A DNA stretch of 64,000 nt from Nocardia sp. XZ_19_385 (lineage in GTDB: Bacteria; Actinomycetota; Actinomycetes; Mycobacteriales; Mycobacteriaceae): positions 248,001 through 312,000 of the forward strand of contig NZ_JACVEE010000003.1 in assembly GCF_015355755.1 (NCBI RefSeq), written 5' to 3'. A program made the translations under genes and the position numbers. This document shows positions 26,438 to 35,390 of the stretch, in pieces. The notes below the pieces were generated by a model. It saw only the letters and a list, made by a program, of their open reading frames with translations. It was not told where the DNA came from and did not search any database. The first letter of the stretch is position 1. Every line of letters starts with the position of its first letter.

Positions 26438-26890
26438 ATGAAGATTTTCAATGGAACGGCCGAACTCGAGCAGGCGGTCGGCACGCATCTCGGTTACAGC
26501 GACTGGCACACCATCACCCAGGAGCAGGTGAATCTGTTCGCCGAGGCAACCGGTGATCACCAGTGGATTCACGTCGATCCGGTCCGGGCCGCCGATGGAC
26601 CGTACGGGACCACCATCGCGCACGGGTACCTGACGCTGTCGCTGCTGCCGATGCTGGTGTCCGAGATCTACCGGGTCGACGGGCTGAAGATGGGCATCAA
26701 CTACGGCTCCGACAAGGTCCGGTTCCCGGCCGCGGTGCCGGTGGGCAGCCGGGTGCGAGCCGGAGTCGAGCTGGTCGCGGTGGATCGCAAGTCCGCGGGC
26801 GCTCAGATCTCGACTCGGGTCACCATCGAGATCGAGGGCGGTGCGAAACCGGCCTGCGTCGCGGAACCGATCGCGGTCCTGGTCGACTGA
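26438..26890 (+). CDS. MaoC-like (R)-enoyl-CoA/ACP hydratase
   Basis: 150 residues of hot-dog fold carrying the hydratase-2 motif AEATGDHQWIHVDP, with catalytic Asp40 and His45, and HGYLTLSLLP. Resembles mycobacterial HtdZ/Rv0130-type hydratases. Four bases separate it from the SDR, so the two form an operon catalysing consecutive hydration and reduction steps on an acyl thioester. Start ATG 26438. Confidence 0.93.
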   Translation: MKIFNGTAELEQAVGTHLGYSDWHTITQEQVNLFAEATGDHQWIHVDPVRAADGPYGTTIAHGYLTLSLLPMLVSEIYRVDGLKMGINYGSDKVRFPAAVPVGSRVRAGVELVAVDRKSAGAQISTRVTIEIEGGAKPACVAEPIAVLVD

Positions 26891-26894
26891 GTGG

Positions 26895-26931
26895 CCCCTC
26901 GTCGTCCCGGCATGCGCTGGGACGACGGGGG
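26895..26931 (+). terminator. Terminator after the MaoC gene
   Basis: A strong stem (CGTCGTCCC/GGGACGACG extended by C-rich and G-rich ends) with a 10-nt loop starts 5 bp after the stop codon. Confidence 0.8.
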
Positions 26932-27065
26932 TGCATTGTCTCTAGCTGACGCGCTGGCGTGATCAGCCGTTATCGGGCGGGTGCAGCCGTTACCATCAGG
27001 CGCACTGGACCGGCCGACGCAGCTCCATCGACGTGCGCCGGCACCGCGCGACGAGGGACTCCCAC

Positions 27066-27497
27066 ATGAGTGACCGGATCACCGAACCAACCGCCCGACT
27101 GCCCCTGCGCGTGGGCGTCGTCGCGGCCGTCTGCGCCGCAATGTCGGCGACCGCACTGCTCGGTGCGCCCGGAGCGGGCGCGACCGCGACCCGTCTCGGG
27201 ATCTTCGCCGACATCAACGTCGGTTCCGCCACCAATTACGGCACCGGCTGCACCTATACCGTGCAAGCGTTCGTCACCGACCCTGTGGCCCCGGTCTACT
27301 TCTACGACAACGGAATTCCGCTCAACACGATCAAACCGACCGGCGGCGTCGCCATCCTGAAATGGGTGCCCGCGACTACGGGCCTACACACCCTCGGCGC
27401 TGTCCAGGTTCCCGACGACATCATCACCGCGACGGTCGACGTGCGCGTCGGCACCGGCCAGCACCTCGGCTACGGCTGCGTCGTGCACGGCGGCTGA
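27066..27497 (+). CDS. Small secreted protein of unknown function
   Basis: 143 residues. Basic N-terminus, a hydrophobic core (VGVVAAVCAAMSATALLG) and an A-x-A-like site near residue 39 make a Sec signal peptide. The mature part is about 100 residues of beta-strand pattern with two cysteines (TGCTYTVQAF and YGCVVHGG) likely to form a disulfide that closes an Ig-like sandwich. ATG 27066 has no strong ribosome site. Nocardial genomes hold many such exported proteins with no assigned role. Confidence 0.75.
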   Translation: MSDRITEPTARLPLRVGVVAAVCAAMSATALLGAPGAGATATRLGIFADINVGSATNYGTGCTYTVQAFVTDPVAPVYFYDNGIPLNTIKPTGGVAILKWVPATTGLHTLGAVQVPDDIITATVDVRVGTGQHLGYGCVVHGG

Positions 27498-27502
27498 GAC
27501 CG

Positions 27503-28243
27503 TTACTTCGGACTCGCCGAAATAGCGTCTCGCACCGAGGTCTCCTCGTTTCCGAGGAACTTCGGGTCCGGCTCGGTGGCCATCTCCCACACCGCCTTGG
27601 TCGAGGCGATCTGATCGCGCACCCAGCACTTGATCCAGACACCCTCGTGCGGCTGACTGTGGTCTGCCACCGCGTCGGTCTCGATCCCGGCCGCCTGACA
27701 CAGCGACACCGTGCGGGGAACGCTGAAATCCTGGGTCACGACGATCGCCCGCCGCACGCCGAAGATCTTGTGTGCCCGGACGCAGGACTGATAGGTGTCG
27801 AACCCGGCGTAGTCCAGCGCGATCTTGGCGGACGGGACGCCCTTGCGCACCAGATATCTGCGCATGGCCTCGGGCTCGTCGTAGGTGCGCCGGCCGTTGT
27901 CCCCGGTCAGCAAGAGCGCCTTGACCTTCCCGGACTCCAGCAGCTGCCGCCCGATATCCAGTCGCGCCGCCAAGTACGGCGACGGCTGGCCGTCGTCATA
28001 TACCTGCGCGCCGAAGACGATCGCGACCTCTGTCGCCGGTACCGCGTCCGCCGTGTACTCGTGCCCGCTGGCCTGATACCTGACCCAGCCGACCGAGGCC
28101 AGCACGGCGAGCGCACCTGCCAAGACAACGATGGCCGACCACCGCAGTACCACGCGCGGGCGCGGACGCACCGATGCTGCCCGGCCTAGAACTTCCCGAA
28201 TCCCCACTCCGCCATAGTGCCTGAATGTCAGGCGGGTTGACAC
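27503..28243 (-). CDS. SanA/DUF218-family membrane protein
   Basis: 246 residues: a basic N-terminus, one membrane helix (about 32-53) and an extracytoplasmic DUF218 domain. Characteristic lines are VAIVFGAQVYDDGQPSPYLA, LLTGDNG, YDEPEAMRRYLVRKGV and FDTYQSCVRAHKIFG, as in E. coli SanA, needed for envelope barrier function to vancomycin. The biochemical role is not known. The start is uncertain; GTG 28243 gives the longest plausible form and a GTG about 13 codons in is an alternative. Lies downstream of the yeh-like operon but beyond its terminator. Confidence 0.85.
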   Translation of the reverse strand: MSTRLTFRHYGGVGIREVLGRAASVRPRPRVVLRWSAIVVLAGALAVLASVGWVRYQASGHEYTADAVPATEVAIVFGAQVYDDGQPSPYLAARLDIGRQLLESGKVKALLLTGDNGRRTYDEPEAMRRYLVRKGVPSAKIALDYAGFDTYQSCVRAHKIFGVRRAIVVTQDFSVPRTVSLCQAAGIETDAVADHSQPHEGVWIKCWVRDQIASTKAVWEMATEPDPKFLGNEETSVRDAISASPK

Positions 28244-28259
28244 CTATCAAGTGCTGGAC

Positions 28260-28301
28260 GCCCGAAAGCCTGCGGCACATGGGGTGCCGCAGGTTTCGGG
28301 C
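28260..28301 (-). terminator. Strong hairpin terminating the MoxR/VWA operon
   Basis: Arms GCCCGAAAGCCTGCGGCAC and GTGCCGCAGGTTTCGGGC pair over 18 bp with one bulged base. It lies 10 bp after the stop of the last gene of the minus-strand operon and before the SanA-like gene. Confidence 0.85.
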
Positions 28302-28310
28302 GCGGAGTGG

Positions 28311-31064
28311 TCAGGCGCCCGGGACGAGGGTCGCGAGCGCGGTGGCCGTGGCGGGGTGCTTGTCCAGCAAGGCCGTCACGGCCGTGTTGGTGGCGGGACC
28401 GGCCGACTGCCACGTTCCCTGGTAACCGAGCAACTCGGTGAGAGCGTCACAGGTCGCGGGATGGGATCGGAGCAGGTCGGTGGCCGGGCCGCCCGGCGCA
28501 GCGGGGAGCGCGGCGAGGGGTTTCGGTGCCGCGATCCACGGCGGCACCCAGGATTGGAGTGCGGGCAGGGTCGCGGGGAAGGTGCGGCCCGCTTCGCGGG
28601 TGAGAGACGGGATGAGTTCGGCTGCTTGGCCTTTCAACGTGGTGATCAGTTTTGGCAGCCAGGGGAGCAGGACCGAGTCGGGGAGCCGGCCGAAGGCCTT
28701 CGACAACACCTCCACGATGAAGGGTTTCAGCGTGGGGACCGGGTCCATGGCCTGGATGAAGCCGCTGAGATACTGCGGGAAAGCCGGGACGACAAGGGGA
28801 TTGGCGAGCATGTCGTCGCAACGGGTGCGCAGTTCCGGCAGTGTCAGCAGGCCCAGTTGGTAGCGGGTGGCCCAGAGCAGCGCGACCTTGGCCGGTGCCT
28901 CCGGATGGGATTGCAGGACCGCGAGTTCGAGCTGGGTGTGATCGCAGCCCAGGGACAGCGCCAGGTTCTCCATGCCGAACAGGAAGCCGAGCATGGCCGC
29001 GACCGGGCGGACGCCGGTGTCTTCGTCGGCGAACGCGGTGGGCAGCAGGGTGCAGTAGTGGGCATAGCCAGCAGTGACGAATTTCCCGCACCAGTCCGGC
29101 AATCCGGCCTCGGTAGAGCGGAAGTAGTTGAGTAGCAGGCGGATTCGGCGCAGCACCTCCGGGGCATCGTCGACCGAGCGCTCGGCGGCCAGCAATTCCA
29201 CCGCGCGGGAGCCCAGCTCGTCGGCGAGCCGGGAGGAGCCCAAGTACAACAGCGCGTCCTCGACGGCGGCCAGTGCCACCGCCGCGGTGGCATCTGGGTC
29301 GTTGACGGCCCGCCGGAGCCGCTGCTCCAGCACCTGTTCGAGAGTCACGCCCTCGTAGCCGATCTGGACCAGGGCGCGCTGGTGTTTGCCGATCGCCAGA
29401 TCCCAGGATTCCTGAATCGAGCGTTCACCCAGTGCTCGTGTGCCCATGATGGGGCGCACCGCCTCGGCGGGCATGAGCCGGCGCAGGATCCAGAGCAGGT
29501 CCGAGCACGGTTGCAGATGCTTGTCGGTTTGCAGGTCGAGCAGGCAGCGCTGCACGGTGCGTTTGCTCAGGTCCAGCCCGAGGGGTTCGAGCCGATCGAG
29601 GACATCCTGGGCCAGCGGCGGCAGCGCGGCATAGCCGACCTGGCCGATCCGATCGCCGCCGAGCAGGATCTCGCAGAGCCGCCGCACGTCGCGACGACCG
29701 GGCGTGTGGTCCTTCTCGATGCAGGTGATCGCCGCGTCTTGGAAGTCGTACGGGGTCGGGCGGGCCCGATTTCGCATGCCCGCCAACAGGATCGAGGTCT
29801 CGAAGACCGCGATGGCGTCGGCGGTGGAGGCCAGGTAGCCGTTGCGCCGGGCCAGCCGGACGATGTCGACCGACCATTCCAGGAGTTCGGCTTCGTCGAG
29901 GGCGTCCAGTTGCGGTGGGCTGGACAGGAACCCGGAGAGCTTGTCGGCAGCGGCCGGAACCGTGGCCAGCGGCTGCACCTTCCCGCGCCGGGTACTGGCC
30001 TTCGCGGGTTGCCCGTTCAACTGGAACGACTTGATCCCGTTGCGCCGCAAGCCCTTCGCCCAGGTCGCCGTGGCGATCGAGACCGAACCCGAGGCCAGCC
30101 CGAATTGCGCTTCGATCGCGGAATGGCTGGACGGGATCAGCCCGTACTGCCAGGCCGTCGCCGAACGCGGAGTGATCTCGAAGGGCGCCTGCGAAGCCAG
30201 CCCGAACTGCTCGACCCGGCTGGCCGCGTGGAACGCGCCGCAGATGTAGAGGCAGCTAGCGGGGTCGGCACCGGTCGCGGCAAGGTGCTCGCGCATGCGG
30301 GTCCACATGTAGCGTTCCCGGTCCTCGTCGCGGTCCAGATCGGTGCGCCGCAACCGGCGGAACAGGCTGCCGATCAACACCATCACCTGGCGGTAGGTGT
30401 CGTAATCGGCGCCCGACAACGGCTGTTCGACGTACTGGTCCCACCATTCCGACCAATGCCGGACCTTGCCGTGGTGCAGCAGATGCTGCTCCAGCTCGGC
30501 GAAATGCGGTCGCATATCGCCGATTTCGATGCCCACCGCGTCACCGTGCAGGGCTGCTTCCTCGCCCTCGGCCGGCTCCGCGGGTTCGGCCGGCGTCCAC
30601 TGGAAAACGTGGTCGGTGGAACGGTCGACCAGCACCAGTTCCACGCCGGGAGTGTCGAGCGCGTAGGCGATGGCCTGATATTCCGCGGACGCCTCGGTGA
30701 TCGGTGCGACCACCGACAGCGGCGCCCACTCCTTCGGCAACCCGTCCGGCTCGCCCGCCCAGGCCTGCACCGCGACCGGCAGCTTGCAGTTGCGCAGCTC
30801 GTCCAGAATCGGGCGCAGATCCTCACACAGCTCCAAATAGATGACGCTGGGCCGTTTTTCGTGCAGTCGGCGTGCCATCGCCAGCGCGGAGGCGGGCGAA
30901 TGGTGGCACACCGGGAAGATCTCGAGCTCTTCGCGCAGCGCCCGGTCGACATCGTCGACGATGCCGGTCAAGATATCCGTGGCCGCACCGGGTGCACCGG
31001 CGAATTGCGTTGCGGCGGTGGTCAGTTGGTCGCGTAGCGCGGAGAACTGTGCCGGCTCGGTCAT
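28311..31064 (-). CDS. DUF5682-family protein (YehM-like)
   Basis: 917-residue cytoplasmic protein. Near the N-terminus is the conserved FPVCHHSPASA (HHSPA 54-58), followed by an alpha/beta region with SVIYLELCEDLRPIL and VELVLVDRSTDHVFQW, then a long helical-repeat C-terminal half. The early part reads like a TraB/EreA-type hydrolase fold with clustered His/Glu, but no activity is established. It is the last gene of a five-gene operon and overlaps the MoxR ATPase stop by 4 bp (ATGA). The corresponding E. coli gene is, I believe, yehM. Probably the partner or substrate-handling component of the ATPase/VWA pair. Confidence 0.85.
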   Translation of the reverse strand: MTEPAQFSALRDQLTTAATQFAGAPGAATDILTGIVDDVDRALREELEIFPVCHHSPASALAMARRLHEKRPSVIYLELCEDLRPILDELRNCKLPVAVQAWAGEPDGLPKEWAPLSVVAPITEASAEYQAIAYALDTPGVELVLVDRSTDHVFQWTPAEPAEPAEGEEAALHGDAVGIEIGDMRPHFAELEQHLLHHGKVRHWSEWWDQYVEQPLSGADYDTYRQVMVLIGSLFRRLRRTDLDRDEDRERYMWTRMREHLAATGADPASCLYICGAFHAASRVEQFGLASQAPFEITPRSATAWQYGLIPSSHSAIEAQFGLASGSVSIATATWAKGLRRNGIKSFQLNGQPAKASTRRGKVQPLATVPAAADKLSGFLSSPPQLDALDEAELLEWSVDIVRLARRNGYLASTADAIAVFETSILLAGMRNRARPTPYDFQDAAITCIEKDHTPGRRDVRRLCEILLGGDRIGQVGYAALPPLAQDVLDRLEPLGLDLSKRTVQRCLLDLQTDKHLQPCSDLLWILRRLMPAEAVRPIMGTRALGERSIQESWDLAIGKHQRALVQIGYEGVTLEQVLEQRLRRAVNDPDATAAVALAAVEDALLYLGSSRLADELGSRAVELLAAERSVDDAPEVLRRIRLLLNYFRSTEAGLPDWCGKFVTAGYAHYCTLLPTAFADEDTGVRPVAAMLGFLFGMENLALSLGCDHTQLELAVLQSHPEAPAKVALLWATRYQLGLLTLPELRTRCDDMLANPLVVPAFPQYLSGFIQAMDPVPTLKPFIVEVLSKAFGRLPDSVLLPWLPKLITTLKGQAAELIPSLTREAGRTFPATLPALQSWVPPWIAAPKPLAALPAAPGGPATDLLRSHPATCDALTELLGYQGTWQSAGPATNTAVTALLDKHPATATALATLVPGA

Positions 31065-32170
31065 GAGAGCCTCGCGATCGCGTCCTTGCCGCCGTCCAGG
31101 AACTGCGACCAGTCATCGGAGTTCTTGCTGCGCGGTTCGACCACGCCGTGCCAGAACTTGTTGAGGATCGCCAGATCCTCCGGCGCCCGCCGGGCCAGCG
31201 ACCCGACCAGCGAACTCGCCAGGGTGTTCGCTCGCAGGGTGCTGTCGCCGAAGAACTGGCTGTGCAGGATGGCGTCCTCGAGCACACCGATCTGCTCGGC
31301 GGTCGAGAGCGCCGACTCCAGCTTCTCGTCGTCACTGGCGGCAGCAGCCGCGGCGGCGCGCAGATCGGCGAAGGAATCCAGCAGGATGTCGAGCAGCGTG
31401 GGCGGCACCTCCAGTTCGATCTGGTGTCGGCGCAGCAGCTCGGCGGTCCGGAAACGCACGATCTCGGCTTCGCTGCGCTTGTTCGTGACCACCGGGATGC
31501 GCACGAAATTGAAGCGGCGCTTGAGCGCCGAGGACAGATCGTTCACGCCGCGGTCGCGGCTGTTGGCGGTGGCGATGATGGAGAAGCCGGGCTTGGCGAA
31601 GACGATGTTGTCGTCGTCGAGTTCGGGGATGGAGACGTATTTCTCGGACAGGATCGAGATCAATGCGTCCTGGACATCGCTGGTGGAGCGGGTGAGTTCT
31701 TCGAAACGGCCGATCACGCCGTTCTCCATCGCGGTCATGATGGGCGAGGGGATCATCGACTCCCGGGACTGGCCCTTGGCGATGACCATGGAGATGTTCC
31801 AGGAGTACTTGATGTGATCCTCGGTGGTGCCGGCGGTGCCCTGTACGACGAGGGTGGAGTTGCGGCTGATCGCGGCGGACAGGAGTTCGGCCAGCCAGCT
31901 CTTGCCGGTGCCCGGGTCGCCGATCAGCAGCAGGCCACGGTCGGAAGCCAGGGTGACGATGCTGCGCTCGACGAAACTGCGGTCACCGAACCACTTCTGG
32001 TCGATCTGGCGGTCCAGTCCATCGGCGCGTTCGGAGCCCAGAATGAACAAGCGGACCATCTTCGGGCTCAACCGCCACGAGAACGGCTTGGGTCCGTCGT
32101 CGATCGATTCCAGCCAGGCCAGCTCGTCGGCGTACTTGACTTCGGCAGGGGCGCGCAAGGTGTCGGACAT
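31061..32170 (-). CDS. MoxR-type AAA+ ATPase (YehL-like)
   Basis: 369 residues. Walker A GDPGTGKS is at 84-91. The Walker B position reads GRFEELTR (155-161), with Glu-Glu rather than the usual Asp-Glu. Sensor 1 is IATANSRDRGVN (199-210), with an arginine pair at RRF (218-220). MoxR proteins act as hexameric chaperones or remodelling enzymes with VWA partners, as in RavA-ViaA and metal or cofactor insertion. ATG 32170 follows AGGAG, 12 bp after the VWA gene. No membrane segment. Corresponds to E. coli yehL. Confidence 0.9.
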   Translation of the reverse strand: MSDTLRAPAEVKYADELAWLESIDDGPKPFSWRLSPKMVRLFILGSERADGLDRQIDQKWFGDRSFVERSIVTLASDRGLLLIGDPGTGKSWLAELLSAAISRNSTLVVQGTAGTTEDHIKYSWNISMVIAKGQSRESMIPSPIMTAMENGVIGRFEELTRSTSDVQDALISILSEKYVSIPELDDDNIVFAKPGFSIIATANSRDRGVNDLSSALKRRFNFVRIPVVTNKRSEAEIVRFRTAELLRRHQIELEVPPTLLDILLDSFADLRAAAAAAASDDEKLESALSTAEQIGVLEDAILHSQFFGDSTLRANTLASSLVGSLARRAPEDLAILNKFWHGVVEPRSKNSDDWSQFLDGGKDAIARLS

Positions 32171-32182
32171 GTCTGAAATCTC

Positions 32183-33532
32183 CTAGTCGAGAAAGTTCTT
32201 GAGTTCGTGGACGAGTTTCTGGATGCGGCCCGAAAGCACCGGCGTCCCCATGGTTTTGAAGCGTTCTTTGAACCACGGATTCACGCTCTGGTGCCCGGAG
32301 CTGTTGACCGAGCCGACCGGGATGAACTTCACCCCGTTGCGATGAATGGCCTGCATGGACTCGAACAGGGGTTGGCATTCCCATTCGTAGAAGTCCGAGA
32401 TCCACACCACCACGGTGTTTTTCGGGTCGGTGATCTTCGGCTGCGTGAGGGTCATGGCGACCCGGCCGTCGGTGCCGCCGCCGAGGTTGGTGCGCAGCAG
32501 CACCTCGAACGGATCGTGCACCCAGGGTGTGAGGTCGAGGGCGTCGGTGTCGTAGGCGATCAGATGCACGTCGACCTTCGGCAGGCCGGCGAAAATCGAG
32601 GCCAGGATGGTGCAGTTGACCATGGCGTCGACCATGGACCCGGACTGGTCGACCACGACGATCATCTTCGCGGGCACCGTCCGCTTGGCGGTCTGCCGGT
32701 AGAACAGCCGATCCACGTAGAGGCGTTCGTCGTTCGGGTTCCAGTTCGGCAGGTTCTTCCAGATGGTCCGGTCGACATCGAGGTTGCGCAGGATCCGCTT
32801 GGGCGGCACCGAACGGTCGATCGTGCCCGCACTGGCCTGCTGCACCTGGGTGCGCAGCACCTCGGCGATCTGCTCGACGAACCGCCGGATCAGCGCCTTG
32901 GCATTGGCCAGGGCGATGCCGGAGAGGTTGGATTTGTCGCGCAGCAGCTGTTCGATCAGCGACATGCTCGGGGTGAGCTGGGCGGCCAGGCCCGGGTCGG
33001 CCAGCACTTCGCGCAGCCGCATCCGGGAGACCAGATCGCCTTCCAAATCTGCCAGCACCGTGCGCATCTCGCCGTTGCCCTCGTCACCGAGGATCCGCTT
33101 CAGCCAGCCCGCGTCCCGCTGCCAGCCCGCGAGCTGGGTGGCGCTGACATTGCCCGAACCGGTGGCGAAGACGTTGAGCAGCAGTTTGGAGACCAGTGCG
33201 GCACTCCGGACCTGCTGCGTATCAACGACATTCGCGGCATCGGCGTCGGCGTCGGCGTCGGGAAGGTCCGTCGCTGCGGGTTCGTCCGCGTCCGCGTCGT
33301 CTTCGGTCCGGACTGCGGCCCCAAGGGTTTCGAATTCTGTTTCCAGTTCCGGAAACCGTTGCACGACAGTGTCGATCGAGACACCCGGGTCGAGCAGTGC
33401 GACCGGGAGCCCGAGGTCGCCGACTACGGCGGCGCTGCCCGATTCCAGCGCCGGCTGCGGCTCGTTGTCGAAGATGCTCGCGAGCAGACGCCAATACAGG
33501 ATCTGTCGCTGGGTTTCGTAGGTCTCGTTCAT
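32183..33532 (-). CDS. VWA domain protein (YehP-like)
   Basis: 449 residues. A helical N-terminal half includes an Asp-rich linker (about 77-100), then a von Willebrand A domain from about 288. The metal-ion-dependent adhesion site is intact: DQSGS (D295, S297, S299), T354 in GGGTDG and D380 in WISDFYEW. The start overlaps the preceding stop by 4 bp (ATGA). The domain pair MoxR plus VWA is typical of systems where the VWA protein tethers substrate to the ATPase. The longer open frame upstream is only an alternate reading of the neighbouring gene. Confidence 0.9.
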   Translation of the reverse strand: MNETYETQRQILYWRLLASIFDNEPQPALESGSAAVVGDLGLPVALLDPGVSIDTVVQRFPELETEFETLGAAVRTEDDADADEPAATDLPDADADADAANVVDTQQVRSAALVSKLLLNVFATGSGNVSATQLAGWQRDAGWLKRILGDEGNGEMRTVLADLEGDLVSRMRLREVLADPGLAAQLTPSMSLIEQLLRDKSNLSGIALANAKALIRRFVEQIAEVLRTQVQQASAGTIDRSVPPKRILRNLDVDRTIWKNLPNWNPNDERLYVDRLFYRQTAKRTVPAKMIVVVDQSGSMVDAMVNCTILASIFAGLPKVDVHLIAYDTDALDLTPWVHDPFEVLLRTNLGGGTDGRVAMTLTQPKITDPKNTVVVWISDFYEWECQPLFESMQAIHRNGVKFIPVGSVNSSGHQSVNPWFKERFKTMGTPVLSGRIQKLVHELKNFLD

Positions 33533-34902
33533 TTCCGCAGCAACCTGCCTGCTCGTTCCCGTAGCACTGCCACGGAATCGCCCGACTTCGCCTGTGCCTT
33601 CACGACTTTCGGATCGGTCGGGCCGCACGCCCAATCGCCGCCGTGCAGTTCGGTGATCGCGCCCTTGACTGTCTTCCGCACGGCGAGCGGGCGCAGGCTC
33701 CAGCTGCCCGCGTCCCACCGCAGCAAGCCGAGGCACGCCGAGGAGCCGGTGAACGACGTCGGGGTGAGCGGGCCGCAGCTGGGCAGCCGGTCCAGCTCCA
33801 AGGCGAGCCGATGTCCGTCGAGCTCGAGGCTGCCCTCCTTGAGCCGGTAGCCCTCCAGCAGGACCGGTTCGGCAACGTGGACGGGATCGCGGTCCAGTGG
33901 CGGCACGGCCGGGCCGGTTGCCGCAGGGAGCTGAATCCGCGCGCTGGCGAACGGATCCGCCGGGGCGCCCAGCGCGGCGCGGTCGTCGTGCCAGAGCAGG
34001 TCGCCACTCGCGGTGAGCGGCATGTCGGTTACGTCGACGCTGCGGTGTTCGGCCAGCGCTTTCAGGAGCACGGGATGCGCGCCGAGCACTTGCCAGATCG
34101 CCGGGCCGACAATGGTGTCGACTTTGGCGGCGGAGACGCTCGCCCGTACTCGCCGGGTGCCTTCCGAGCTTTCCAGCACGGCATACACCTGTGCCTGAAC
34201 CGCTGTCCCGTGCTCGTGTACGTCCACGCCGAGGATCAGCAGGCGTCCGGAAACCGTTGTGGCTCCGGAGAACTCGTCGCCCCGCCAGGACAGCAGCAGC
34301 GCCCGCGCCCAGAGGTCGGCCCAGCGTTTGGCCGGTACCCGATCCATGGTCGCTACCGGAGACGAGGCACTCAGCTCCGCGGCGAGCCCGTCCAGCAGTA
34401 CAGCGAGCCGCCGCAGACCGGGCTCGGCCCACAAGGCCTCCACTGTCTGGTCGGCCGCCGAGACCAGGTCGTGGTCGACGCCGCGCCAGCCGGTGATCGC
34501 CAGCTCCTGCAGCCAGGCTCGGCAGCCCGCGACCAGATTTCCCGGTGCCGCGGCCGAATCCCCCTGGACCCATGCGGATCTCGATCGGCCGAGTGCGGTA
34601 TCGAGCCGCTCGGTGAGTGCGTCGTGCACCGCTCCGAGCAGTGCCGCGCGGGCGGCGGCCAGTGCCGAAAGATCTTCCGGGCCGATCGAGCCCGTATTCA
34701 GCTTGGCGATGGCATCGGCGACAGGCGCGCTCAGCGGCGAGCCGCCGATCGCCCCGGCGAGTGTGGCCAGTGCCGCGGCCTGCTCGTCGCCGATCCGTGC
34801 GAACCCGTGCACCAGGGCGTCGTCGAACCCGGCGATCACCTCGCCGACCTCGGCGACCCCCGCCGGCTCGTCCAGTAGCTGGGCCAGTTGTGTCGCGAGC
34901 AT
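33529..34902 (-). CDS. Uncharacterised operon protein, 457 aa
   Basis: Soluble, mostly helical in the first 200 residues, then beta-rich (RRVRASVSAAKVDTIVGP, VAEPVLLEGYRLKEGSLELDGHRLALELDRLP). No catalytic motif or known domain is evident to me. It begins by sharing one base with the SWIM-protein stop (TGATG) and ends overlapping the VWA start. In E. coli the SWIM protein YehQ is, as I recall, a single chain of roughly 600 residues; here SWIM (162 aa) plus this protein (457 aa) sum to a similar length, so it may be the detached C-terminal part. Confidence 0.8.
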   Translation of the reverse strand: MLATQLAQLLDEPAGVAEVGEVIAGFDDALVHGFARIGDEQAAALATLAGAIGGSPLSAPVADAIAKLNTGSIGPEDLSALAAARAALLGAVHDALTERLDTALGRSRSAWVQGDSAAAPGNLVAGCRAWLQELAITGWRGVDHDLVSAADQTVEALWAEPGLRRLAVLLDGLAAELSASSPVATMDRVPAKRWADLWARALLLSWRGDEFSGATTVSGRLLILGVDVHEHGTAVQAQVYAVLESSEGTRRVRASVSAAKVDTIVGPAIWQVLGAHPVLLKALAEHRSVDVTDMPLTASGDLLWHDDRAALGAPADPFASARIQLPAATGPAVPPLDRDPVHVAEPVLLEGYRLKEGSLELDGHRLALELDRLPSCGPLTPTSFTGSSACLGLLRWDAGSWSLRPLAVRKTVKGAITELHGGDWACGPTDPKVVKAQAKSGDSVAVLRERAGRLLRK

Positions 34903-35390
34903 CAGCGCTGCACCCCCGTGGCCGGGAACCACTGCAGCTCCGGAATCGGCGCGGAGCTGCCCGGTAGTTCCAGATAGGCGAGATGCCGCAGGAAGCGGCT
35001 GAACACCGCGGCCGCCGGCGCCGGGTCGCGGCGGCCCCGCAGCGCGCCCGTGAGCTCCCGTGCGTCGGTGGCCTCCACCCGCAGGAACCCGGCCACCCGC
35101 TCCACCCCGTACTGCAGGGCCGCCTCGGTGATCAGCGCGTCGATGTGTTTGCACTGCCACCCGTTGTTCAACCCGCCACAGGGCCGATTGTTGTTCGTGC
35201 TGCAGCTGAGCCCGTGCGTCTTGGCCGACACCGAGGACACGTAGACCCGTGCGATATCGGAGCCGCTGGACACCACGCCCTGCAGCCTGCCGTCGGCCAT
35301 TTCGACGAAAGGAACCTTCGCCAGCTTGCGAGGTGCGACGGTGGGCAACACCCGCACCACCGAGCTTCGCTCCCATTCAGAGGTGTCCAT
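34902..35390 (-). CDS. SWIM zinc-finger protein (YehQ N-terminal-like)
   Basis: 162 residues. The metal site is C63-x7-C71-x8-C80-K-H82 in GLSCSTNNNRPCGG...WQCKH, a SWIM-type C...C-x-H finger with wider spacing than the classical CxC. The preceding segment (GVVSSGSDIARVYVSSVSAK) is the beta-hairpin that normally leads into SWIM fingers. SWIM domains bind nucleic acid or protein. It is the first gene of the operon, so the promoter should lie in 35391-35671, shared with the divergent oxidoreductase; I see no clear operator there. Confidence 0.85.
   Translation of the reverse strand: MDTSEWERSSVVRVLPTVAPRKLAKVPFVEMADGRLQGVVSSGSDIARVYVSSVSAKTHGLSCSTNNNRPCGGLNNGWQCKHIDALITEAALQYGVERVAGFLRVEATDARELTGALRGRRDPAPAAAVFSRFLRHLAYLELPGSSAPIPELQWFPATGVQR

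Noticed and set aside
32183..34573. Reading the VWA gene as a 796-residue protein
   Set aside because: The extra N-terminal part is the neighbouring gene read in another frame; the true start at 33532 overlaps the upstream stop as ATGA.
33529..35376. Reading the 457-residue protein as a 615-residue protein
   Set aside because: The extension is the SWIM gene out of frame; ATG 34902 shares a base with the SWIM stop and gives normal composition.
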